A DNA stretch of 64,000 nt. It comes from Takashimella koratensis (taxonomy: Eukaryota; Basidiomycota; Tremellomycetes; Trichosporonales; Tetragoniomycetaceae). Shown here in pieces: positions 10,659 through 19,912 of the stretch (position 1 is the stretch's first letter; each line of letters opens with the position of its first letter). The translations under genes were made by a program, and so were the position numbers. The notes under the pieces are model-generated. The model searched no databases and was not told the DNA's origin. It was given only the letters and a program-made list of their open reading frames with translations. The stretch spans positions 294,300 through 358,299 of the forward strand of contig BCKT01000007.1 in NCBI GenBank assembly GCA_003116875.1. Reading direction: 5' to 3'.

Positions 10659-13487
10659 ATGGACTCCAAAGACGGACTGAGCAGTCTCGACGCTGACCCC
10701 GGGGCGACTTTATCCGACCGGCTCTCGACACTTGATGCCGCTCGGGCACTGGCGAATGCCAATCTCGTCATTGATCCTTCGCTCTCCGCTGAGGCAGGAG
10801 ACCATGTCGACCTCGAGGGGTTAGAGGGAATTGAGGGTATTGAAGGGATGGATACTGTCCCGGGCGAAGAGGGGGAGAATGGAGAAACGGGAGCGGGACA
10901 GGCAGGTGGAGCTGCTAGAACCCCGATCAGGAGGATCGACAAGGCTTGTGAGAACTGCAGGAGAAGGAGAATCAAGTGTGTTCCGCCGTATCCGTGTAAA
11001 GGGTGTCGAGACCTAGGGGTGGCAGAAGACTGCAGCGTGCGTGTAAGAGCACGTCCAAATCGGTAAGTCTTGTCTTGTGCACAAAACGTTGTTATATGCC
11101 TGGCCTTTCGGTCTTGACTGGCACATCAGAACTGCGGAACGGTTCACGGTAGAGAATAGCAGGTGCTGATTTGAGGTCAACCACAGGGCGAAGCGGGTAT
11201 CGCGACCGGAGTACAGGAATGGCGATGCGAATGGACACGGGACAGAAGAGGATACCGGCGGCGTCGGACCCGCGAGCAGTGGTGCGCGCCGGCGGCCGAG
11301 GGAGAGCGACGCAGGGTCAAACGGCAATTACGTGGTTGGATCTCAGTTGCCCATGCGGACGAGGTTCATCACAGGGATCGAGCGCGAGGTAGAGGCAATG
11401 TACGAGCAGCTCACTGGTGAGTCCCTCGTCCGTTGAGACTGAGGCGTCCCACTTCAACTTTTCACCACACTGTTATGACACCGTCTAACCGTCCTCAGGC
11501 CAAACCATCTCCCTCGCGCTGCAAGAAGAATTCACCCACCCTTCTTTGCCCCTCTCGGCTCGCCTTCCTCCTATCCCAACAATCACCCCTGTCCACTCTC
11601 ACGCTCTCCAGCTCTTCATCCGATTCCACCTCCCCTTCTGCAGCTATACCACGGGCGACGATATCATCGCTTTGTTTGAGCGGTATCGCGCCAACCCGGA
11701 TACCGTGGGGCTCGACGAGCGGGCGCTGGTCTTTGCTTGCCTCGCGCTTGGAACAATCAGGTTGACTGGGTTCGATGCGGAGAGTGGGAGAGGACGGTGG
11801 GTCAGAGAAGAGGATAGAGAGGATCCAGCATGGTATAGGAATGCCATCGATTCGTTGCATCAATTGCGCGATAGGCCAACGTTTACGTCTCTCCGTGAGT
11901 TATCTATGTAGAACAAGGGAGTAGAGGAATAAAATTGACCTTGTTGCTGATGACTGCGAACAGAGGCTCTTTCCGTGTTGAGTTTCTACTGCACCCTCGC
12001 CTGCACTTCCGGTGCGACGCGAGACATTGTCGCTTGGCTCAACGAGCAAGGGAAACAAATTGGCGTACTTGGGCGTAACGCAAGTAGCGACGCTGCGCCA
12101 CCTGATCGTACCGACTTGATTCTCTTCTCCATCATCTACGCCAACTAGTACGTCCTCTTTTTCCCTTTTTCTCCACATCTTCCTCCTCCTTCACCTGAGT
12201 TGTACTGACCATCGCAGCTACGCATCCTCCTTAACTGGGTTCCCCTCGTTGATCGAAATGGACGACTTTGACCGAGTTACCAACCACCCCCACCCACCTC
12301 GTGCCAACTCGATCCTCCACCCTTCCCGACCAGGCACATTCGGCGCCGACTCGGGCCGGACTGCGTCTTCCTCCACACCCGTTGAACAGACCACAACCAA
12401 GGGCCGATACATTGTCGTTCGCCGACCTTTCCTCGATCTCGTCTCGCTCAATACAAAGCTTATCTCGCATATGTTTGCGTCGAGCGTAGAGGGGCTGTCG
12501 ATTGATTGGGTTCTCGGGTTAGAGGCGGAGTGGTTTCAGTGGAGTCAAACGTGGATCAGAGAAAAGCAAAGCACGGGTAGTCATTTCGTTGACCCTTTCG
12601 TCGGCTTTGCCTGGGACTGGTAAGTTGCACGACTAGAGAAGTGGTATTGAGGAGCTGACTCTGCTCTTCTTTGCTCGCGTGTAGGGGCCGGATCATCCTT
12701 CGCTCTGTGTGCATCAATGACCCTCAACTCGGTCTCTCCTCCATCGCCATCCTCGCGCGATCCGCATCCGCCATTCTGAGGCGGTACGACGTCCTCTACC
12801 GCGACCTCTTCTACAACCTCATCTGGACGCACGTCCGCCAAATCACAACCTCGGCACATCTCGTCTTACTGTGCTATCGACGCTACGAGTTTACCAAGGA
12901 CGAAGCTGAGGATTTGATCGGGGTTGCCGCGAGGCTGTTGGCGATGTTTGTGGTTAGGTGGGATCGACAGGCTTCGGATGCGCGGGACAAGTTTTTGGCC
13001 GTGGCTCAGGCGTTTGGTGAGTGCGACAATTAAATATGCTGGGGTTGCAATTAGTTGCTGACCAATTCTAGGCCTTCAAGTCCCTATCACCGGTGTACCC
13101 GAACCCAAAGTGTACCCACCTATCGCATCCCAACACCCTCCTCAACCCCTCCAACCACCCTCTCAGCCTCTCCCTCATTTCCAGATCCCAATGTCAAATG
13201 ACCACCTCAACCCTGACCTCTCTCATCAAATGAATATTCACTCACACCCGGGATTGGCTCATACCCACTCGCACTCGCACACGCACACGCCGACGCTGGC
13301 GAACCCGGACGGAGGTGCTGGGATCCAGGCGAACTCAGGGAACACGGGAGGGAACGGGATGACCTCAGCAGCGGATACAACAGAGGGATACGAAGCTGCA
13401 ATGTCCCTTTTGTACCAGCAGCTCGGACCGTTAGATCAGTCGTTTTGGACTTCGGGTAATGCTTGGTTAAGCGCGGCGCATCATTAG
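10659..13487 (+). CDS. Zn2Cys6 fungal transcription factor
   Basis: Seven exons (10659-11062, 11187-11416, 11499-11894, 11964-12147, 12218-12619, 12685-13016, 13072-13487) encode 787 residues. The DNA-binding cluster lies near residue 107: CENCRRRRIKC then CKGC and C, spacing C-x2-C-x6-C-x5-C-x2-C-x8-C, preceded by RRIDKA. The rest is helix-rich, as in the fungal-specific transcription factor domain (SLALQEEF, RALVFACLALGTIRL, LSFYCTLACTSGATRDIVAWL). The C-terminus is Pro/His-rich. It should act in the nucleus as a regulator of unknown targets; no neighbouring metabolic cluster suggests one. The start at 10659 gives an acidic leader and has a reasonable context (CCGCGATGG). Confidence 0.85.
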
Positions 13488-13778
13488 TGAGAGTAGAGAA
13501 ATAGTAAATTTGAATCACAGACACAGAGACACAAAGACACAGCAAGTTGCAGACCGAAAATGCATCTTTGGATCAAGTAATCTGTGTTGTCGTTTTGGCG
13601 TTGGCCTCTAGAGGCGTTTAGAGTCGTGCGCCTATGGCGCATCTCGAATGGTCGTGGAGATTGTACAGCCGTCATAGGGATGGATGAATACAGTGAAATA
13701 TGGTCATGATGATAAGATGAAGAAGGGAGAAAAGAGTTGGGTGCTCTGGCACGCGCGCTCCCAACTCAGAAGGGACGA

Positions 13779-13900
13779 TTACGACCTGGCTTTCTTGGCG
13801 GGCTTCTCTGCTGATCCCGGGGTCTTGCGCTTACTCGACTCGACGGCCTCGTCGATTGCGATAGCGTCGTCCTGCTCGGCCCTGCGTGCAGGTTTCAGAA
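13779..13900 (-). other. Possible 3'-terminal coding exon of an unidentified gene
   Basis: On the minus strand, a CACGCAG acceptor is followed by an open frame reading AEQDDAIAIDEAVESSKRK and ending PAKKARS before a stop at 13779-13781. The composition (acidic, then KRK and KKAR basic patches) looks like a nuclear protein tail. I cannot find a convincing upstream exon between here and the peroxiredoxin stop at 14216. It may be a small gene of its own or an alternative 3' exon. Weak call. Confidence 0.2.
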
Positions 13901-14215
13901 TAAAATTTCACAGAGTCGGACACTGACACAGTATTCGCAAGGGAGGCGGAATGAGTAACAGAGTGAGAAGTGTGAGAATGGCTGAATCCGAGGCGACATG
14001 GCGCTGTGGGCGGCCCTTTGACTGATTGGAAGCAAGAAGAAATCCATAGAAAGACGCCTTCCCAATCCACTGGGCACTTCTAAATCTATAATCCTCTCTT
14101 CCTCTCTAGTCACGCCAGCCTATCTCACACCTCTCACCCTTGGCCTCTACACCCCGGCTATGCCGTGGCTATGAGGTGGAACAGGGGTGGGGGGTGAACG
14201 AAACGGGTGCTGCGC

Positions 14216-15425
14216 TTACTGCTTGGAGAAGTACTTCTTGGAGTCGGAGGTGTCGATGGTGTCCTTGCCCTCCTCCCAGCCAGCGGGGCAGACCTCACCG
14301 TGCTCGTCGGTGAACTGGAAGGCCTTGACGACACGGATAGTCTCCTCAACCGATCGGCCGACGGGGAGGTCGTGGATGTGCGAGGCGCGGAGAGTGCCCT
14401 TGGGGTCAATGAAAAAAGTACCACGGAGAGCGATACCCTCCTCCTCGAGGAGAACACCGTAAGCCTTGGAGAGGGCGTGCGAGCGGTCCGCGAAGAGGCC
14501 GAGGTTGAGCTCGGGACCAAGACCACCCTCCTTACGAGGGGTCTGCGACCACGCAAGGTGGGTGAACTCAGAGTCGGTCGAGACACCGATAACCTCGGTG
14601 TTGATGTCGGCGAACTGCTTGAGTGCGGCGTTGAACGCGAGGATCTCGGTAGGGCAGACGACTAGAGAGGACAGAGTTAGCTTGAAAATCCTTTGTGGGG
14701 TCCTTTGCCAGTGGCACAGTGCGCAAAGTCGGGAGATCTCGCGACAATGTCCTTCAAGTAACCAAACTCGACCCCAAAACATGTTCTGAAGACGTAGAAA
14801 CGTCTCCAGATGACCCAGCAAGGCTCAGGAATACGAAAAAGACACTGATCCTTTGAAAGGGTCCTTTGAGTGTGGCACAGTGCGTATAATCGGGAATTCT
14901 CGCGACAACGTCCTTCCAACCATCAAATCGACCCCGAAACAGCTTCTGACAACGTGGAAAGGTCCCCAGATGACCCAGGAAGGCTCAGAAACACGAAAAA
15001 AGCACTCACAGGTAAAGTCCATAGGGTAGAAAAACAATACGACCCACTTGCCAAGGTAGTCGGCGAGCTTGACCTCCTCGAAGGAGCCAGCCTTGACGAG
15101 GGTGCCGGCGAAGGCGCTGGAGACGGGAAAGGACGGTGTCAGCGATGTGGGACGGTCGGGGAGGGTCGCGCGGCTGCAGCGAGGGCAGATAGAGAGGCAG
15201 GGAACGGAAGAGTGTGTGGGAGGTGAGGGAGGGAGGGGGGAGAGCTTAGGTAGGGGTAGGAGGGGAGCTGCGCCGAAACAGAGAGGTTACTCAGCGCTTC
15301 GGGCCGGCCAGCGGATGAATGTGTCCGCGGCGGCCTCAGCAGCAGGTAGGGTGGGATAGGGCGCGCAGCAGCTGCCATACATGTTGCAAGACTCACGGAG
15401 CGGGCTTCTGGATCTGGGCAGACAT
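14216..15425 (-). CDS. TSA1: Typical 2-Cys peroxiredoxin (thioredoxin peroxidase)
   Basis: Three exons (15397-15425, 15010-15116, 14216-14661) encode 193 residues, normal for the family. The peroxidatic Cys is in FVCPTE, split just before by intron 2. The resolving Cys is in EVCPAGW near the C-terminus. GGLG and a C-terminal YF (KKYFSKQ) mark the peroxide-sensitive eukaryotic type. The enzyme reduces H2O2 and organic peroxides with thioredoxin and can act as a chaperone, chiefly in the cytosol. Codons are strongly biased, which fits high expression. Intron 2 (14662-15009) is 348 nt, far longer than its neighbours, and holds a 160-bp direct duplication; intron 1 is 280 nt. Confidence 0.93.
14688..15007. 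repeat. 160-bp imperfect tandem duplication inside peroxiredoxin intron 2
   Basis: Units 14688-14847 and 14848-15007 align along their whole length, with an exact 160-bp period. Shared blocks include GTGGCACAGTGCG, TCTCGCGACAA, CAGATGACCCAG and AGGCTCAG, plus ACGAAAAA. By eye roughly three quarters of positions agree. The unit nearest the donor ends where the splice donor begins, so the copied segment started at the exon edge without including a second working donor. Confidence 0.8.
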
Positions 15426-16603
15426 TTTAAACGTTGAGGATGGAGGTTGTGGATGAGAAAGAGAGAAAAAGAGGAAAAGAAATTGGAAAGGAGGGGGGGG
15501 TAAATGAGGGGGGGGGGCGTAGATATGAGCGACTAGCTGAGCGGACTGGACCGCTACCGACGGTTAGGGAGCGGGTTGGGGTGACTAGACGGGTGGAAAG
15601 GAGGGAGCGATTGGATTGGTCGGGCGAATGCGGTCGAGAGGACGGGGTCAGACAATCGATCCATTCATCTGATGGAAGCTTGTCGAATAACGTCGCGAGA
15701 TTCAGAAAAAAGTGGAGGGTGGAGGTCCCTCTTGCGGGTCTAGGATTTCACTTTTTTTTTTTCCCCTGACAACACGCCGGGATCGGAGTTGAGACTCGGA
15801 ATTGCACATTGGGGAGGACCCTGTCGGGTGGGCTCTTTGGCCCACGGCGTACAGATAATCAACCGCCATTTTGCCACATTGGGCAAAAAAAGTCTTTGTC
15901 GACGCAGCCCACACTCTGGCCCTGCCCCCCCCTCCTCCCCCCTTCTCATATCTCGCCAAAACCTCCACTTTTCTCGCAACTGCACAAGGAGGACTTGCAA
16001 ACCCGCCGCGACTCGGCCCCTCCGCTCGCGCAACACGGCTCTCACATGGGATCCCGGAGCCTTCCGTCCGAAAATGCGGAACCACCACGCCCCTCTCAGT
16101 ACCAATGCCCATTTCACCTCGGTTTCTTCTTTTTCGCCCGAATAGACCAAGAACTCCCGAAGCATCCGACAAACCTCCACTTTTTTGGGCCGGAGGGTTT
16201 AGATCAGGCTAAACGCACTCAGCGGCAAGGGATTGCGGCGGATCGTTAGGTTCGTTGCGTCTATGGTGTCTATGGATTGGCTACGTGCTATGCGGGGTAT
16301 AGCGATGGTGGGGACTGGTACAGTATACTCTATTGGCTGCCTCAAAGCTACCGGTGTCACAATCGTGCTCGCTACTCCTCCTACGCCTGTCTGCCTTCAT
16401 ACCCCGCTCTGCTCATGAACGCGGCTCTGCGCTTCAGCCCTTGGCTCCTCCACTTTGACCCCGTACCCCGCTCTGTCCTACTCTGCTCCGCCTGCTCTTC
16501 CCTTAGCACAGAGGGATCGCCCAACGTGTACTCGCACGGAACATCTCTCATCGAGACACTGGCGCTTGCTGATCTGTCGACGGCGCTTCCACCCCCGCCT
16601 CCA
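15426..16603. other. Intergenic region between peroxiredoxin and hydrolase genes, no gene seen
   Basis: About 1.2 kb. It contains G-rich and T-rich runs just upstream of the peroxiredoxin start (15489-15517, 15751-15762) and several overlapping open frames on both strands. None has a recognisable motif or exon structure. The right part (16250-16600) is the 3' flank of the hydrolase gene. Confidence 0.4.
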
Positions 16604-17833
16604 CTATGCCCCGCCCTCGTCCACTCCATTCTCCTCCCTCCTATACTCCGCCTCGACCTGCTCATGCCCGTTATCGTGCTCATTGCTCTTCTTAATCCTC
16701 GTCCACCTTTCGTCCAACTCGCTCGTCTTCTGATCCATCTCCAAGCCCCTTTTCTCCATCCGTACCTCGCCTCCCCTTCCCACCGCCTCTTTGATAAACT
16801 CGACCGCGGCGTCGTACTCCACCTGTACATTGGGGTACTGCTTGATCGGAGTCGGTTTGTCCCATCCATGTAGGCTCTCCACTGCCGTTCGAACCCGCAC
16901 CCAATGTCCTCTCCCCGCGAGGCGGTGGGCGAAGTCTAACCCTTCGGCGTGGAACATGTCGTATTCGCACAGTTGGAGACCGAGAGGCGGTAATGCATCG
17001 AGCATCTCATCGGTCCCACACCCAGGGCTGAGCCGAGGATCGCTCGCGTCGATAGGTTCCTGCACGTAGCTTTGGAAGAAGGCCTTGACCATATCGAGCG
17101 TGAGAGTCTGGTCAGGCCGGACACAGCTCTGCCTCCGCGCTTCCGTGTCGATCCTGTTGTCGAGCAGAGGGTACCAAGCTACGATCCCCGCAACCTTGAC
17201 ACGTGCAGACGGAGGAATGGTGTAGCCCCAGTAAGACGGGCAAGTGAGAATATAGTGCGCCGCGAGTACACAAGTTGCGCCGGAAGAAAAACCGTTGAGT
17301 ACGATACGAGTCGGATCGATGTTGAACTCCCCCGCGTGAGAGGTGACATAGAGTACGGCGTCGGCGACGTCCTCCACAGCTGTAGGGAACGGATGATGTG
17401 GTCCTCTTCGATGTGAGACGCTTACAACGACCGCTGGGACCTTGTCGACGACTAACGAAGCAAACCTTGCGTCGTCTTTCCCCTTGCCCACAGTGAATCC
17501 TCCCCCATGCACATCGATCACACAAGGCCACGGTCCGCCTCCATCCCCGCTCGCACCGGTCTTCTCACTCAACTTCGATCCCTGTTTCAGCGCACCCAGT
17601 AGCCGGTGCTCGGGGTTCGGCGCCCAGACGTCCAATCGTATCCGCTTGCGACCAGGGAACGCCTTGCTCAGCGTCGAGTCTATCCGCCGTATCGCCCTCC
17701 GGTGGTGAGGTTGGGGTGGGACACTCTTTTGGAGTCGGAACAGCATGCGGTCGCCTACGCGCATGAGGACAGATTCGGCGTATAGCTTGGCTTTGGTCGA
17801 GCGGGGTAGGAACTCGCCAACGGTGTCGGGCAT
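16604..17833 (-). CDS. Alpha/beta hydrolase of the hormone-sensitive-lipase type
   Basis: An intronless frame of 409 residues from ATG at 17833; the frame extends 12 codons upstream only through a GTG. The oxyanion-hole motif HGGGF lies near residue 124 (CVIDVHGGGFTVGKG). The nucleophile elbow is GFSSGA near residue 193. The acid is probably the Asp in CEYDMFHAEG and the His is in ESLHGWD. This order is that of the HSL/arylacetamide deacetylase family (carboxylester hydrolases). The usual YRLAPEHP strand reads SHRRGPHHPFPTAVED here. The last 50 residues are charged and extra to the family. No signal peptide is evident. The natural substrate is unknown. Confidence 0.8.
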   Translation of the reverse strand: MPDTVGEFLPRSTKAKLYAESVLMRVGDRMLFRLQKSVPPQPHHRRAIRRIDSTLSKAFPGRKRIRLDVWAPNPEHRLLGALKQGSKLSEKTGASGDGGGPWPCVIDVHGGGFTVGKGKDDARFASLVVDKVPAVVVSVSHRRGPHHPFPTAVEDVADAVLYVTSHAGEFNIDPTRIVLNGFSSGATCVLAAHYILTCPSYWGYTIPPSARVKVAGIVAWYPLLDNRIDTEARRQSCVRPDQTLTLDMVKAFFQSYVQEPIDASDPRLSPGCGTDEMLDALPPLGLQLCEYDMFHAEGLDFAHRLAGRGHWVRVRTAVESLHGWDKPTPIKQYPNVQVEYDAAVEFIKEAVGRGGEVRMEKRGLEMDQKTSELDERWTRIKKSNEHDNGHEQVEAEYRREENGVDEGGA

Positions 17834-18428
17834 GGTCGAAGGGACTAGGTGGATGAGGAAGTGAGGCACGGATGTAGGGTGGATGGGGCTCAGACGTTTG
17901 TGTCAGGTTCGAGATGAGCGTTTGGAGTGGAAGAAGGACAGTTGACGAGGACGAAATCGAGTCGAGTCTTTGTAGTTCGTCGGTGACTAAAAGGTTGGTG
18001 TTATGTTGAAAATATAGTCGCTGCGCGACTGGTAGTCGACAGTTTCGTTGAGAACGGACAACGTGAGCCGACAGACGTGATGTTGGTCGTGTGATAGAGC
18101 GTTTAAACACTTGGCAGTGATGGCGAGCGTACAACGACGCAGTCACTAGTCGGACAGGGTCACTTTGTTGTTGTTTCGGCGGTCCTGTCCCTGCTGTGGA
18201 GTCGACGTCGTATGCTGACTCCCTTGACCTCGTCAATGTTCTTTTTATAACTCGCCGAAAGAACCCTGCCCAGCTGTTGCATCCCCTCCCACCTGTGTCT
18301 GCGTTCGCCGCCAGTCGAGTATGCTGCGCACCTCATACGCCGTGGTGGTTATCGCTACCTGAAGAAAGGTAGCAGCTACAGTTTTGCCGGAACTTTGAGC
18401 AGAAAACGTGACGTCACCACACCGATCA

Positions 18429-18774
18429 CTATTTGTCTCGGATAGGCACAGGGACCAGCCAGCCAGCAGCCCAGAAGATGGTCTTCAAGGTCGTTTGCCT
18501 GCGTTTGATGGCAAGCTTCACCTTGATCTGCGGATACTGGTTTCGGTCAAGATGTTCGTACTTGGTCTTGTGCGTCTCAATTTCACGCTTGGTCTCCGCG
18601 TGTATCCTTGGATGGGGATAGGAGATGGATAGGAGATAGGGACACGCCAAGGATTGTAAGAAAGGTGATCAAAGTGCGCGTGTTCAAAGTCCGTCGGGCC
18701 TGATCAAACTGTCCACCAGCCTGATGGAATGGGCGGGGGTTGTAGGAGTTATGTGGAAGGACAGTGGAAGACAT
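18429..18774 (-). CDS. Small two-exon gene of unknown function
   Basis: ATG at 18774 opens a frame reading MSSTVLPHNSYNPRPFHQAG and reaching TLITFLTILG, a short hydrophobic stretch. A second, clearly protein-like frame ends at 18429: TKREIETHKTKYEHLDRNQ, then YPQIKVKLAIKRR and WAAGWLVPVPIRDK. Removing 51 nt (18595-18645, GTGTCC..GGAG) joins them in phase to about 97 residues; the donor is atypical and the exact splice is uncertain. The product would be basic with one possible membrane segment, perhaps organellar. I do not recognise the family. An 11-bp minisatellite lies directly upstream. Confidence 0.4.
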
Positions 18775-19190
18775 GGAAGTTGATCATAGGTTAGTTAGAG
18801 GAAATAGGAGATACATGGAAGAGGTGCTGCAATGGGAGGAAGTTGAATGGAAATTGAATGAAACATAAGAGGAAGACATGGAAGTTATGCGGAAGTTGGA
18901 TGGAAGAAATGGAAGAAATGAAAGAATGGAACATGCTTGGAAGAGATGGGAGCTATGTGGAAGTGAAAATTGCGTGGAAGATGTGGAAGTCAAGTGGATG
19001 TTGTGTGGAAGTCATGTGGACGTCATGTGGAAGGTGTGTGAAACTTGTGTGGACGTTGGGAGGAAGAAATGGAAGTTGAGTGGAGGAGGTGGAAGTCGTG
19101 TGGAAGCTATGTGGAGAGAATGGAAGATGCGTGGAAGAGGTGGAAACTATGTGGAAGTTGTGAGGACGTTGAGTGGAAGTTGAGAGCTAC
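18770..19190 (+). repeat. Degenerate 11-bp minisatellite (TGTGGAAGTCA-like)
   Basis: About 420 bp of repeated GTGGAAG words on the plus strand. In the best-ordered part (18999-19190) the units are TGTGGAAGTCA, TGTGGACGTCA, TGTGGAAGGTG, TGTGGACGTTG and similar, at an 11-bp step with a few 9-10 bp units. The left part is more degenerate (ATGGAAGTT, AGGAAGAC). The strand is strongly purine-biased. Open frames across it are Trp/Lys/Glu-rich by-products of the repeat. Confidence 0.75.
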
Positions 19191-19368
19191 GAACACTCGA
19201 GCCAGAGATCTTGACCGGAAAGTCGGCCGCAATAGTCTATATCTATCACGTCATGGTTGGTTGTTGTTGCACAGACGAGATATCGTCAGTTGGCGGCGGA
19301 TCTCTTGCCAGACCATATCTCTGCTAAAAGAAGTCGGATATGTTCTTCGAACGCTGGGGTGTTTTCTT

Positions 19369-19470
19369 CTTCAACGCGATGGATCATAAATTCAACAGTC
19401 CATGGGGTAGAAGAAGAAAAAGTGGGCACCTTTGGAATCTGGGTGTGTTTCTTCTTCTACCCTATGGAAA
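19369..19470. repeat. Inverted and direct scraps resembling a peroxiredoxin exon
   Basis: Arms 19399-19419 and 19448-19468 form a 21-bp inverted repeat with one mismatch and a 28-nt loop. The right arm contains TTCTACCCTATGGA, identical to a 14-mer in peroxiredoxin exon 2. Its translation GIWVCFFFYPME parallels [12 protein letters not shown] of that exon. A further direct copy at about 19369-19390 reads VFFFNAMD. No open gene is formed. Confidence 0.5.
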
Positions 19471-19912
19471 CAAGGCTGCGATATCGACTGACCGCTTCCA
19501 ACCACCTTGAACAGCTTGACGAGTGTAGATCGCCTCCCACACAGCGCCAAAGTTGTCCCAGCTTGTGAGAGTCCAAATTCAAGCGTGAAGCGTGAAGATG
19601 GACCATGTTGCCCTGCGTTGAGGACCGTGAGTGGCAGTCCGACAATTCCTCTCTGCTTTTCTGCTCAAGTAGAAGAACAGAAAGTCTGTCAAACCTCTCG
19701 TTGCTTGGTAGATAACATCCACTCTACTTGAACAGTCTGCAGAGCTATGCAAACAGAAACATTCGCATTATTCTCGCAAGTCTCATAAACCCTTAAACAA
19801 AAGACACTAAAGAAGCGAAAGAAAGAAACGGTTAATCCAGATGAAGAAACGAATCACTGGTCAAAATAATGGCTACCCCAAATCAAACTGCTTTTCACGA
19901 GTTACTGTCCCT

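Noticed and set aside
15702..16249. Several overlapping open frames between peroxiredoxin and hydrolase
   Set aside because: They overlap one another on both strands, lack motifs and contain homopolymer-derived runs.
18858..19183. Trp/Lys/Glu-rich open frames in the minisatellite
   Set aside because: They are by-products of the 11-bp repeat; no start context or conserved peptide.
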